Assembly: GCA_035635475.1 (NCBI GenBank) | Contig: DASQAZ010000148.1 | Span: 1-19,525 of the forward strand | Direction of reading: 5' to 3' | DNA length: 19,525 nucleotides | DNA from: VBOC01 sp035635475 | Lineage (GTDB): Bacteria; Bacteroidota; Ignavibacteria; UBA10030; SZUA-254 | Shown: piece by piece, positions 7,475 to 16,394 of the stretch | Numbering within the stretch: position 1 is the stretch's first letter | Layout of the letters: each line of letters starts with the position of its first letter | Made by a program: the position numbers and the translations under genes | Notes under the pieces: generated by a model | What the model was told of the DNA's origin: nothing | What the model saw: only the letters and a program-made list of their open reading frames with translations | Database searches by the model: none

Positions 7475-9670
7475 TTGCGTTCTCACGCTGAAGCGCTGGT
7501 TCTATCCCTTCTCCTGATCGCCGGCAGCACCGCCTGGTATGCTCTCGGTGATCACCCTCAACATTGGGATTCCGCAATTCATCTCTCGGAAAGCCTGAAT
7601 GCGAATCGGCTCGGAACGCAGTTCCCGGCTTCGGTTCTCGATCAGGCATTGAATGTCTCATGGTATTATCCGCCGTTCGTTTCCTATGTTTCCATCCCCG
7701 TTTACCGCGTGCTGGGGGAATCGGAATTCTCCGGCCTGCAGGTCATGACGCTCTTTCTTCTCGTGCTGGCGCTTTCGGTTTATGGTATCGGCAGCACCCT
7801 GTTTGGAAAGCAGGCGGGCCTGATCGCAGCGTCGCTGATCATCGGCTGCCCGATCGTTCTCCGTTACTCGCACATGTTCATGCTCGATCTGCCTCTGGCC
7901 TCCATGGTGTCTCTATCCCTGTACCTTTTGATTCGAACGGCCTCGTTCGAGCAAAGACTTCCGAGCCTGTTCCTCGGACTGGCGATGGGCTGCGGTATCC
8001 TGACGAAGTGGACATTCCCGGTGTTTCTTCTTCTTCCATTTCTCTATGCCGCGTCAGGCGCAAGCAGGACGCCCAAGGTGAGAGCCCGACGCATCACGAA
8101 TTGTGTCCTCGCGATTCTGATCGGAGCATTGATAGCGGCGCCGTGGTACCTCGTCCATGCAATCGAGATAGCGAGCAGCAGAGCCGGCGTGCTCGGCGGG
8201 GGCGAAGAGACGCTCGCGGCATCGCTCGGATACTACGTGCGGATCATCCCTGAACAGGTGTCCTGGATCCTGGCGCCGTTCGTCGCCTGCGGTATCATTC
8301 TCGTCATGATCAGGCGCCGGAGACAAACTGCCTTGCTTCTCCTTGCATTCGTCGGAGGATATTTCTTACTGACCCTTATCGGTTTCAAGCAGCCCAGGTT
8401 TTCCATTCCGCTCCTGCCGCCTCTGATGGTTTTGGCTGCGGCGGGGTTGGTATCTCCTATCCAGGACTCACAGATCTCCGGACCGGCAAAACGGGCCTCG
8501 ATGGCGCTTTTGGCGGCATTGCCATTGATCGTCTATGTAATCATATCCTTTGTGCCAGCCGAAACTTCCCTTGGGGTACAGATATCGAAACCCCTGTTAT
8601 CTTCATCGATCGCAATGGTCGACGGACCAGTTCACGCAGATTGGAAGCAATCTCTCATCGCCGAGACAATCGAGCGCGACCGGCTCAACCGGCGTAAGAA
8701 TCGCGCAGTGGTTAGGGTAATCCCCGACTATGTTTTTTATAATAACGCGACGATATCCTACGCCGCAAAGCTGCGCCATGCTCCGCTTACTATCCTCGGG
8801 ACCACGGGATTCCCGCTCTTTACCGACTACGTTCTTCTCAAAACAGGTGACAACGGTGAGGCCGGTGATTCGGGCGATCGAACCCGGCTGACCAACGAGA
8901 TCCTTACCGAGCTGTTCGCACCTCCCGGGATGTACCGGATTGTCGGGCGATGGAATTTGCCGGACGGTTCGGACGGAATTCTCGTTGCGGTGGAGCCAAA
9001 GGCCGTCGAGCACGCCTCCGGCAGGGAAGTCCTTGAAAACGTTCGGCGTCATGCGGCGCAATTCATCGGGCGGTATCTGAAACCTTTGGCGGGGTATTCG
9101 CTCGCAGTGGATGAGGTCGATTCGGGTTCAACGCTTGCGGGGCGCGTGAAGAGCATAACCGTTACTGCGGATGCGGCCGAAGCCGGAGACTTTACCTTCA
9201 ATCCCGTTGGAATGCGGGTCAAAGACGTTAAGCTAACCATAACGGACGTAATGTTCGATCCCTGGAAACTTATTGGCAAAGACACGCTTCTCCTTCTCTC
9301 GATCGGCGGACTGAAAGTTGAGAGCTTCACAATAACCGCCCCGGATCTTAAACGATACGCGGAAGAATCCTCCTCGGGTTCGATCAGGATCGATTCGCTC
9401 TCCATCTCGCACGGCGTCGTTCACATCGGGGGCTTGTCACAGGGGTCGGGTCCCGCAATTCAACTCGACGTGAGGATCAGTTCGGTGGGCCACGAAAATA
9501 TTTCATTCTCGTTCGAGAGCGTCCGGATCGGAATCGTGCCGATACCGGCGTCACTGGCGAATATCCTCACCTCCTCGTTTAACCCGGCGCTGAAAGGACT
9601 GGATATGTTGTCGGAGGTTACGATCGGGAAACTATCGCTGGAGAACGACCGGGTCCGGATTGGCGAGTAG
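7475..9670 (+). CDS. GT39-like membrane glycosyltransferase fused to a DUF2993/LmeA-like domain
   Basis: This 731-residue protein has two parts. Residues 1 to about 360 are a polytopic GT-C (GT39/ArnT-like) module: a first membrane helix, the loop HWDSAIHLSESL with the catalytic-type Asp32, the family motif MLDLPLASM (136-144, Asp138), many hydrophobic helices and KQPRFSIPLLPPL (305-317). Such enzymes move a sugar from a polyprenyl-phosphate donor to a periplasmic acceptor. Residues 360-510 are a soluble linker region. Residues about 520-731 resemble DUF2993/LmeA: TADAA, VKLTITDVMFDPWKLIGKD, TAPDLKRYA, then IPASLANILTSSFNPAL and a terminal short beta segment. LmeA proteins bind phospholipids and are needed for a mannosyltransferase in mycobacteria. 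Start is TTG 7475 with AGGA at 7466-7469; no ATG fits better. Acceptor and donor are unknown. Confidence 0.85.
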   Translation: MRSHAEALVLSLLLIAGSTAWYALGDHPQHWDSAIHLSESLNANRLGTQFPASVLDQALNVSWYYPPFVSYVSIPVYRVLGESEFSGLQVMTLFLLVLALSVYGIGSTLFGKQAGLIAASLIIGCPIVLRYSHMFMLDLPLASMVSLSLYLLIRTASFEQRLPSLFLGLAMGCGILTKWTFPVFLLLPFLYAASGASRTPKVRARRITNCVLAILIGALIAAPWYLVHAIEIASSRAGVLGGGEETLAASLGYYVRIIPEQVSWILAPFVACGIILVMIRRRRQTALLLLAFVGGYFLLTLIGFKQPRFSIPLLPPLMVLAAAGLVSPIQDSQISGPAKRASMALLAALPLIVYVIISFVPAETSLGVQISKPLLSSSIAMVDGPVHADWKQSLIAETIERDRLNRRKNRAVVRVIPDYVFYNNATISYAAKLRHAPLTILGTTGFPLFTDYVLLKTGDNGEAGDSGDRTRLTNEILTELFAPPGMYRIVGRWNLPDGSDGILVAVEPKAVEHASGREVLENVRRHAAQFIGRYLKPLAGYSLAVDEVDSGSTLAGRVKSITVTADAAEAGDFTFNPVGMRVKDVKLTITDVMFDPWKLIGKDTLLLLSIGGLKVESFTITAPDLKRYAEESSSGSIRIDSLSISHGVVHIGGLSQGSGPAIQLDVRISSVGHENISFSFESVRIGIVPIPASLANILTSSFNPALKGLDMLSEVTIGKLSLENDRVRIGE

Positions 9671-9750
9671 GATTCTGCGCCCGCGCGACATCAACCCGGC
9701 GGATTGTTTTCAGGCAGACTGGGAGACAGAATCGGAGGGGTGTGGCGGTC

Positions 9751-10590
9751 TCAGTACAGCTCGAGACTCGGGACAGTCGGAATCAATCGACTCGCATGCG
9801 CTTTCGCGTAGAGAAGTTCGAGCGCCTTGTGTCCTCTCTCGCCCATGTCGATCGTCAGGTCGCTGACATACATCTTGACGAATTTCTCGCCGAGCTTTTC
9901 GTCAATCCCGCGCCCCCATCGCATGGCGTAGGGAATCGACTCGCTCTGATGCTCGTAGCCATAAGCAATGCTCTCTTTCAACCCCGCAGAGAGCCTCCCC
10001 GCGAGATCCGATCCGAGATCTTTTCTCACAACGTCGAGACCAAGAGGCAGGGGCAGTCCATCTGATTCCTTCTCCCACAATTCCCCGAAGTCTAAAATCT
10101 TATTATAACCGAGTGATTGATATGTGATCTGTCCTTCATGGATCAGCAGGCCCGCATCGACCTTGCCGCTGTCGACGGCGCCCATGATTTCGTCGAACGG
10201 CAAATTCACGCCTGTCATTCCGCTCGTAAAGAGCTTGAACAAGAGTGTTGCCGTCGTCCACGGCCCGGGGGTGCCGACGGTTTTACCCTTCATCTGATCG
10301 AGACTTTGATATTTTCTGGATACAATGACCGGGCCGTACCCTTCGCCCATGCTGGCTCCGGTGCGCATGATCCAGTAGCGATCGGAAACATGCGGAAATG
10401 CGTGAGCGGAAATTGCCGTCACCTCCAGTTCAGCCCGTCCCGCCCTTTCATTTAGTGATTGGATGTCTTCCAGAACGTGCTCGATCCTTATTCCATCGAG
10501 CTTGACCTTCCCGCTCGCAAGCCCGTAGAACATAAATGCATCATCGGGGTCGGGGCTGTGACCGACGCGGATAATACGATCGGGGTTCAT
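9751..10590 (-). CDS. mqnD: 1,4-dihydroxy-6-naphthoate synthase MqnD
   Basis: This 279-residue protein begins with the MqnD signature HSPDPDDAFMFYGL (residues 11-24) and continues with TVGTPGPWTTATLLFKL (about 105-121), AGLLIHEGQITY (about 146-157) and LPLPLGLDV (about 179-187). These match the periplasmic-binding-protein-like fold of MqnD, which converts cyclic dehypoxanthine futalosine to 1,4-dihydroxy-6-naphthoate, the substrate of the prenyltransferase at the window's left edge. It has no signal peptide and is cytoplasmic. It reads opposite to the other menaquinone genes, converging on the glycosyltransferase with an 80-base gap. The CAT start complement is at 10588-10590; no clear SD is visible. 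Length is normal for the family. Confidence 0.95.
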   Translation of the reverse strand: MNPDRIIRVGHSPDPDDAFMFYGLASGKVKLDGIRIEHVLEDIQSLNERAGRAELEVTAISAHAFPHVSDRYWIMRTGASMGEGYGPVIVSRKYQSLDQMKGKTVGTPGPWTTATLLFKLFTSGMTGVNLPFDEIMGAVDSGKVDAGLLIHEGQITYQSLGYNKILDFGELWEKESDGLPLPLGLDVVRKDLGSDLAGRLSAGLKESIAYGYEHQSESIPYAMRWGRGIDEKLGEKFVKMYVSDLTIDMGERGHKALELLYAKAHASRLIPTVPSLELY

Positions 10591-10665
10591 GAATCAGCTT
10601 CTATTGAAGAATTGTTTCATCAGGAAGTTAAGTTAGTAAATTTGAATGCAATCTGAAACCCAGCA

Positions 10666-10694
10666 TTGAGAATCGCCCTCTCAAGTGCTACATT
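10666..10694 (+). promoter_or_regulatory. Possible sigma70-type promoter for the aldehyde dehydrogenase gene
   Basis: TTGAGA (10666-10671) and TACATT (10689-10694) are separated by 17 bases in the 127-base gap between the divergent mqnD and aldehyde dehydrogenase genes. They match 5 of 6 and 4 of 6 consensus positions. The expected transcript start is just before the AAGGAG SD (10702-10707), so the leader would be very short. Lineages of the Bacteroidota use other promoter consensus forms, so this is tentative. Confidence 0.25.
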
Positions 10695-10717
10695 GAGGCT
10701 GAAGGAGAACCCCTGCC

Positions 10718-12088
10718 ATGGCGATACAGTCCCTCAATCCGGCAACCGGCGAACTGCTGAAACAATTTCAGCCGATTTCAGAATCTGAAATCGAGAAGAA
10801 ACTTGATCGCGCGGACCAGACCTTTCGCGCATACCGCCGGACTACCTTTTCCGAGCGAGCGCAGAAAATGATGCAAGTTGCCGGGATTCTCGAGACGGAG
10901 AAGATCGAGTTGGGGAAGCTCATGACGACGGAGATGGGGAAGACGCTCCGGTCCGCGGCCGAGGAGGCGGTGAAATGTGCGTGGGGGTGCCGCTTCTACG
11001 CCGAGAACGCTGAGCGGTTCCTCGCCGATGAAGTCGTACAATCCGGTGCATCCTTGAGCTATATCCGTTATGAGCCGCTGGGCCCGATCCTTGCAATCAT
11101 GCCCTGGAATTTTCCCTTCTGGCAAGTATTTCGGTTCGCCGCCGCGGCCCTGATGGCTGGAAATGTCGCGCTCCTCAAGCATGCTCCAAACGTACCTCAG
11201 TGCGCCCTTAAGATCAGCGAGATATTTCATCGGGCAGGTTTTCCGGAAGGGGCCTTCCAGACGCTGCTCATCGAGGTCGACGCTGTCAAACGCATCCTCG
11301 AAGACCGCCGCGTGAAAGCGGTGACGCTCACGGGGAGCGTGAGGGCCGGCGGCGAAGTGGCCGCACTCGCGGGCTCTGCGCTTAAAAAGACTGTGCTCGA
11401 GCTGGGCGGAAGCGACGCATTCATCGTCATGCCGAGCGCCGATCTCGATCAGGCGGTCAAGACCGGGGTAACTGCGCGGACGATCAACAACGGGCAATCG
11501 TGCATCGCCGCAAAAAGGTTCATCCTCCATGAACAAGTGGCCGATGATTTTACAAAGAGGTTTGTTGCGGCGATGGAAGCGTTGCGGGTCGGCGACCCGA
11601 TGAACAATGACACGGATATCGGACCCATCACGCGGGCCGATCTTCTGGCGAAGCTTGACGAACAGGTGCAGGAATCGGTGAAGCTGGGCGCGAAGGTTCT
11701 CACCGGCGCGAAGATATTGAAACGGCCGGGTTACTTTTACGCGCCCACCGTTCTCACCGATATCCCGAAGGATTCACCCGCCTATGACGAAGAGCTCTTC
11801 GGTCCCGTGGCCTCGCTATTCCAGGTACGGAACATAGAAGAAGCGATTACGGTCGCCAATGACACGATGTTCGGCCTGGGAAGCGCAGCGTGGACGCGCG
11901 ATCGCGCTGAGATGAAGAAATTTATCGATGAACTCGAGGCCGGGCTTGTCTTTATTAACGCGATGGTCGCATCCGATCCCCGGCTCCCGTTCGGAGGAGT
12001 CAAGCAATCAGGGTATGGCCGCGAGCTGGGTGTTCAGGGAATTCGCGAATTCGTCAATGTGAAGACGGTCTGGATAAAGGGCTCTTGA
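10718..12088 (+). CDS. NAD(P)-dependent aldehyde dehydrogenase, succinate-semialdehyde type
   Basis: This 456-residue protein is a full-length ALDH-superfamily enzyme. The catalytic set is present: Asn131 in MPWNFPFW, Lys154 in LLKHAPN, the general base Glu228 in LELGGSD and the nucleophile Cys262 in NNGQSCIAAKR, with the closing LPFGGVKQSGYGRELG block. The short N-terminus (no extra 30 residues) and the NNGQSCIAAKRFI wording resemble the Sad/YneI-type succinate-semialdehyde dehydrogenases, which oxidise succinate semialdehyde to succinate. Other short-chain aldehydes remain possible. It starts at ATG 10718 with an AAGGAG SD at 10702-10707. It is divergent from mqnD, monocistronic, and converges on the hydrolase gene with only 12 bases between stops. 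No link to the menaquinone genes is visible. Confidence 0.9.
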   Translation: MAIQSLNPATGELLKQFQPISESEIEKKLDRADQTFRAYRRTTFSERAQKMMQVAGILETEKIELGKLMTTEMGKTLRSAAEEAVKCAWGCRFYAENAERFLADEVVQSGASLSYIRYEPLGPILAIMPWNFPFWQVFRFAAAALMAGNVALLKHAPNVPQCALKISEIFHRAGFPEGAFQTLLIEVDAVKRILEDRRVKAVTLTGSVRAGGEVAALAGSALKKTVLELGGSDAFIVMPSADLDQAVKTGVTARTINNGQSCIAAKRFILHEQVADDFTKRFVAAMEALRVGDPMNNDTDIGPITRADLLAKLDEQVQESVKLGAKVLTGAKILKRPGYFYAPTVLTDIPKDSPAYDEELFGPVASLFQVRNIEEAITVANDTMFGLGSAAWTRDRAEMKKFIDELEAGLVFINAMVASDPRLPFGGVKQSGYGRELGVQGIREFVNVKTVWIKGS

Positions 12089-12100
12089 CTTTATGCCACC

Positions 12101-13063
12101 TCATGAGGTGAGCTTCCAGGTCTGACCAATCATGTCGACGGCGATCGCGGGCGAGTGTTGAGCAACTGCCTGTCTCAGACGCTCGATCGGTTCGTCGACG
12201 GGTTCGTTGCTAAGTGTAAATGTATGCCAGTGAACGGGGAGGATCGATTTCGCTCTCATATGGTTCGCCATTGCAACCGCCTGCTCCGGATTGGCGTGAA
12301 CGTAGATCCATGGATCGTATGCCCCGATGGGCAGGATCGCGAGATCAATCGGGATCCGGCGTTCACCGAGGCCTTTGAAGTATTCCTGGTAGGCGGTGTC
12401 CCCGCCAAAAACGATATGATGTCCGTTTTTCGAGATCAGGTAGCCGTTGAAGCTCCTCCCGCCCTGCTCGCCCTTCGACCGATCCTTCTCCCAGGGAAAC
12501 CGCCAGCCAAAGTGATTCACTCTTAACCCTTCAATTTCAAGATCTCCCTGGGAGATTGTCTCCCCCCAATCCAGCTCGCGCACGGATTTCTGACCGAGCA
12601 CGTCGAAAATATCTCCGGTGTTTTTTGCCGTGATAATGGGAACATTTTTCCCGAGGCGCCGTAGGCTCTGAATGTCAAGATGATCGAAGTGAGCATGGGA
12701 AATCAGGATCAGATCTAAAGGAGGGAGCTCGTCAATTCTGAGCGCCGGCGACACAAGCCGTTTCGGTCCGAACGTGCCGAGCCTGAAGAAGCTCGGGCCC
12801 ACGCGTTCCGAGAACACGGGATCGGTGATGATGTTCGTCCCATAAAAATTAATAAGGACGGTCGCGTGGCCGATCCAAGCGGCGGTGATCGTTGAATCAT
12901 CCCAGCTTTTCGGATCCGGACGGAATGGTGCAGGCACGGTTTCGCCGCCATGAAAGAGGAAGGAGAATGGAAACTTCTTCCTTTCCTGCGCCTGAGCAAG
13001 CACCGCCCCTGGCGCAAGGAGGCCTAGACCGAACGCAGAAATAAAACTCCTCCTCGAGATCAT
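12101..13063 (-). CDS. Tat-exported metallo-beta-lactamase-fold hydrolase (NAPE-PLD-like)
   Basis: This 320-residue protein starts with a twin-arginine signal peptide: SRRSFIS at residues 3-9, a hydrophobic core and a cleavage-type AxA near residue 23-25. The mature part is an MBL-fold metallo-hydrolase with HAHFDHLD (123-130, the HxHxDH metal site), His184 in VNHFGWRFPW, Asp222 in FGGDTAY and His278 in PVHWHTF. The motif set (HAHFDH, NHFGWR, HANPEQAV) matches the NAPE-PLD/UlaG-like branch, which includes phosphodiesterases acting on lipids; the actual substrate is unknown. Tat export implies folding with metal in the cytoplasm and action in the periplasm. No SD precedes the CAT complement at 13061-13063; an AGGAGG lies just inside the coding region instead. 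The gene follows the efflux permease in the same direction after 77 bases. Confidence 0.87.
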   Translation of the reverse strand: MISRRSFISAFGLGLLAPGAVLAQAQERKKFPFSFLFHGGETVPAPFRPDPKSWDDSTITAAWIGHATVLINFYGTNIITDPVFSERVGPSFFRLGTFGPKRLVSPALRIDELPPLDLILISHAHFDHLDIQSLRRLGKNVPIITAKNTGDIFDVLGQKSVRELDWGETISQGDLEIEGLRVNHFGWRFPWEKDRSKGEQGGRSFNGYLISKNGHHIVFGGDTAYQEYFKGLGERRIPIDLAILPIGAYDPWIYVHANPEQAVAMANHMRAKSILPVHWHTFTLSNEPVDEPIERLRQAVAQHSPAIAVDMIGQTWKLTS

Positions 13064-13140
13064 CGCGGAATCAACCCCATTCCATGGAGCTCACAATTGA
13101 AAAAAGTGCCCATCGTTCTCACGTTGATGTTCTATCGTTA

Positions 13141-16100
13141 CTATAACGTTTGTCCAACCGTTTCGGTTTCTAGTTCCGTGACGGGAACGGGTTCCGGGAT
13201 GAATACCGAAGGTGCCGGCCGTCTTGAAAGCTTTCTTGCGCGTTTCCGCGCAAATGCCGGTATTGTCTCACGCCATTCATCAAGCTTCGAATAGACGATC
13301 GGCACAAGAACGAGCGTCAAAAGGAGCGAACTGATTAGTCCGCCGATTAGCGCCCATGCAAGTCCGGACTTCCACTCGGCGCCGGCCGCTCCGCTGAGGG
13401 CGATCGGCATCATCCCGAACACCATCGCAACCGTGGTCATAAGAATCGGGCGAAGCCGCGTTTCTCCCGCTTCCATCAGGGCCTCGAATGTGCCCAGTCC
13501 CCGCTCGCGTTTCATTTGGTTGGCTCGATCAACGAGCAAGATGGCGTTCTTTCCGACAAGACCGACGAGCATAATAATCCCGAGTATGGAAAAGATGCTG
13601 AGCGACTTCATGGTCAGAGCAAGGGCGAGCAACGCGCCGACGATCGCAACGGGAATGGAAAATAGGACGACAAACGGGTAAAGATACGAATCGTACAGCG
13701 CCACCATGATCATGTAGACGAACAGGATCGCCGCCACCAGCGCAAGGCCCATCGTGCCGAATCCTTCCGCCTGATTCTTGAGGTCGCCGAGGTAACTGAT
13801 GTTAATTCCCTGCGGAACGACGGCGGCGATTTTCGCGCTGATTTCCTGGCCGATCGTCCCGCTCGGCCGTCCGACGGCCTGCGAGAAAACCGTCACGGAG
13901 AAATTCCGATCCTGGCGTTGAAGCTTGGTCGGCCCGGTAGTCTGGGAGACCGCGGCAAATTGCTGGAGCTCGACGAGCTGCCCCTTCCGGTTCATGAAGG
14001 TCAGGCTGGCCACATCGTTCGGTTTCGACCGGTCGAACTCATCCAGCACGATCCGCATATCGTATTCGGTAGCGCCTTCGCGGAATTTCGAATCATCGTC
14101 GCCGTTGAATGCGACGCGCAAGGCCGCACCCACGTCGGCGAGATTGAGTCCGAGCGACGCCATTTTCTGGCGGTCGATTTCAATTCTCGTCTCCGGCTTC
14201 CCCTCCTCAGAGGAGAGGCGTACGTCGGCCGTGCCGGGGACCGTACGGGCGATATCCGCCACTTTCGTGGCCGCCCGGCGCACTTCATCATAGTCCGTTC
14301 CGCTTACTACGAGTTGAATCGGGGTTTGGTTGGCCGTTCCGAAGATTCCGATCGGATTAACGCGAACTTTTAATCCGGGAATTTTCGAAGCCTGGGTCTT
14401 GATTTCGCTTCCGATCTCATCCGTCGATCGTTTTCGTTCGTCGCGGGGGACGAGCGCGACGTCGATTTCCGCGGTATTGTCCGAGGTCTGATTCGCAAAC
14501 CCCTCGCTCGATGCGCCCACATTCACAAACATCTTCTTTATTTCGGGTATCTGCGACATCATCGACTCAACCCTCTGGGTGACGAAATTGGTGTGCTCGA
14601 ATGTGGATCCGGGATCGAGCTCGAGGGTCACGGCAAACTCTCCCCGGTCCGCAACGGCGATGAACTCCGACCCGATGAATCCAAGCGGAACCAGCGCAAT
14701 CGCCGCTACGACGAGACCGAGAGCAAGAAGGGCGATCTTGCCGCGATTCTTGAGACTCAAGCCCAGAACCGAAATATACTGCGCGGTAATGCTTTTAAAA
14801 AGCCGTTCGAACCAGACTCCGAAGGCTCCAAGGATCGATCGATCGGACAGTTGCTCCAGCTTTGCGAACCGCGAGGCAAGAAGGGGCGTAACGGTAAACG
14901 ATACAAAGAGCGACATCAGAGTGGAGAATACGACGACGAGGGCAAATTCCCGCATGATATTGCCGACAAGGCCCGAGACCAGCGAGAGCGGTAAGAACAC
15001 GACGACGTCCACAAGCGTGATGGAGAGCGCGGCGAATCCGATTTCATTTCGTCCCCTGACAGCCGCGGTGCGTTTGTCGTCGCCCATCTCGAGGTGCCGG
15101 TAAATGTTTTCGAGCACGACTATGGAATCGTCCACGAGGATTCCGACCACGAGCGAGAGGCCGAGCAGCGTCATGAGATTCAGGCTCATCCCAAATACAT
15201 ACATCCCGATGAGCGTCGAGATCATCGAGGCGGGGATTGCGATCATGACGATAATGGAATTGCGGATGCTGTGGAGAAACGCCAGCATGACGATTGCAAC
15301 GAGTATGATCGCAACCATGAGGTCATGTTTGACTGCATCCGCCGCATCCAGCGTAAACGTTGATCCGTCCTGGGCGATGTCGAACTTCAATTTGATATCT
15401 TTGTAGCTAGCTTCGATCTTTGGAATTTCCTTACGAACGGCTGAGCTCACGTCGACCGAATTCGCATCCGACTGCTTCGTGATCAGAATGCCGACGGAGG
15501 TCACCCCGTTGACGCGGCTGATCGTCGCATACTCCTTCTGTCCATCCTGGACTTCGCCAATGTCGGACAGGCGAATGTCTCCGCCCTGTTTGGATTGAGC
15601 GATAACCAATCCCCGGAGTTCGTCGACTGTGCTGAATTTTCCCGCGATCCGGACAACGAATTGCGTCGAACCCTGCTTTATTTTTCCGGCGGGAAAATCG
15701 AGATTCGAAGACTTGACCGCCTGGAGGACCTGCAGGATCGATAGACCGTAAGACCGGAGCTTTTGGGCATCGATATTCACCCTGATCTCCCGCTCATCGC
15801 CCCCGATGAGGGCGACCTGGGCTACGCCGGGCAGGCGTGAGAGCGGCGCCTGGATGTGATCCTTGAGAAGCTGGTAAAATTCCCGGCTTGGCATGGAGCT
15901 CGTCGCCCCCATCCGGATAATCGGCCGCTCGTCGAGCGCGAACTTCGTAATCGTCGGGCTCTTTGCGTCGGCCGGCAGCGTGGCGGCGACCTCATTTACT
16001 TTCCTCTGCGCGTCCTGAAGCGCGAGATCGACATTTGCCGACTGATCGAACTCGATGCTCACAAATGAAACTCCCTCCGAAGATGTCGCATACACGGCGG

Positions 16101-16332
16101 ACACCTTATCCAGGCCCGAAACGGCGTCCTCGATGATTTTCGTTACCGAGGTTTGCACCTCATTGGGAGACGCGCCGGGATAGACCGTCGTAACCGTAAC
16201 GAACGGCGGCGTGATTTTCGGCAGAAGCTCATACTTGAGCTGCGTGTAGCTGAAGAGTCCGAGAACAGCCAACGCCGAAAAGATGACGACGATGAGCGTG
16301 GGCCGTTTGATTGAAAGTTCGGTAAGTGTCAT
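13141..16332 (-). CDS. RND-family efflux permease (AcrB/MexB-like, HAE1 type)
   Basis: This 1063-residue inner-membrane protein has the twelve-helix RND layout with two large periplasmic loops. The proton-relay residues are present: Asp401-Asp402 in GILVDDSIVVLENIYR (TM4) and Lys928 in LVGLVGKNAILLVDRANQ (TM10). Further family landmarks are YPGASPNEVQ (51-60), a LPGVAQV porter-domain motif (about 167-173) and RLRPILMTT (about 959-967). It pumps substrates from the periplasm or membrane to an outer membrane channel, driven by protons, as a trimer. The drug or solvent substrate cannot be read from sequence. It follows the fusion protein by 62 bases; AAGGAG (complement of 16343-16348) lies 10 bases before the ATG. 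The last 40 residues form a charged, Pro/Glu-rich cytoplasmic tail, longer than in AcrB. The family call is firm. Confidence 0.95.
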   Translation of the reverse strand: MTLTELSIKRPTLIVVIFSALAVLGLFSYTQLKYELLPKITPPFVTVTTVYPGASPNEVQTSVTKIIEDAVSGLDKVSAVYATSSEGVSFVSIEFDQSANVDLALQDAQRKVNEVAATLPADAKSPTITKFALDERPIIRMGATSSMPSREFYQLLKDHIQAPLSRLPGVAQVALIGGDEREIRVNIDAQKLRSYGLSILQVLQAVKSSNLDFPAGKIKQGSTQFVVRIAGKFSTVDELRGLVIAQSKQGGDIRLSDIGEVQDGQKEYATISRVNGVTSVGILITKQSDANSVDVSSAVRKEIPKIEASYKDIKLKFDIAQDGSTFTLDAADAVKHDLMVAIILVAIVMLAFLHSIRNSIIVMIAIPASMISTLIGMYVFGMSLNLMTLLGLSLVVGILVDDSIVVLENIYRHLEMGDDKRTAAVRGRNEIGFAALSITLVDVVVFLPLSLVSGLVGNIMREFALVVVFSTLMSLFVSFTVTPLLASRFAKLEQLSDRSILGAFGVWFERLFKSITAQYISVLGLSLKNRGKIALLALGLVVAAIALVPLGFIGSEFIAVADRGEFAVTLELDPGSTFEHTNFVTQRVESMMSQIPEIKKMFVNVGASSEGFANQTSDNTAEIDVALVPRDERKRSTDEIGSEIKTQASKIPGLKVRVNPIGIFGTANQTPIQLVVSGTDYDEVRRAATKVADIARTVPGTADVRLSSEEGKPETRIEIDRQKMASLGLNLADVGAALRVAFNGDDDSKFREGATEYDMRIVLDEFDRSKPNDVASLTFMNRKGQLVELQQFAAVSQTTGPTKLQRQDRNFSVTVFSQAVGRPSGTIGQEISAKIAAVVPQGINISYLGDLKNQAEGFGTMGLALVAAILFVYMIMVALYDSYLYPFVVLFSIPVAIVGALLALALTMKSLSIFSILGIIMLVGLVGKNAILLVDRANQMKRERGLGTFEALMEAGETRLRPILMTTVAMVFGMMPIALSGAAGAEWKSGLAWALIGGLISSLLLTLVLVPIVYSKLDEWRETIPAFARKRARKLSRRPAPSVFIPEPVPVTELETETVGQTL

Positions 16333-16394
16333 GAGTGAGCTTCTCCTTCGATTCGGGACGCCATTCAGCGTGAGCCGGGATCGTCTGTTGAGTC

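Noticed and set aside
9671..9733. Inverted 7-base repeat GATTCTG ... CAGAATC in the gap between the glycosyltransferase gene and mqnD
   Set aside because: The arms are 49 bases apart and no T-tract follows; this could occur by chance.
12097..12110. Perfect 14-base palindrome CACCTCATGAGGTG over the hydrolase stop codon between convergent genes
   Set aside because: The hairpin would have about 5 base pairs and no T-tract follows on either strand, so a shared terminator is not supported.
13098..13120. Six-T run on the minus strand after the RND permease gene, as a possible terminator
   Set aside because: Only a 3-4 bp stem (GTG...CAC) precedes it, too weak to call a terminator.
13918..15406. 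Long open frames on the plus strand opposite the RND permease gene
   Set aside because: They have no recognisable domains or SD sites, show the Ser/Arg/Pro-rich composition of antisense frames, and the minus-strand frame is clearly a conserved permease.
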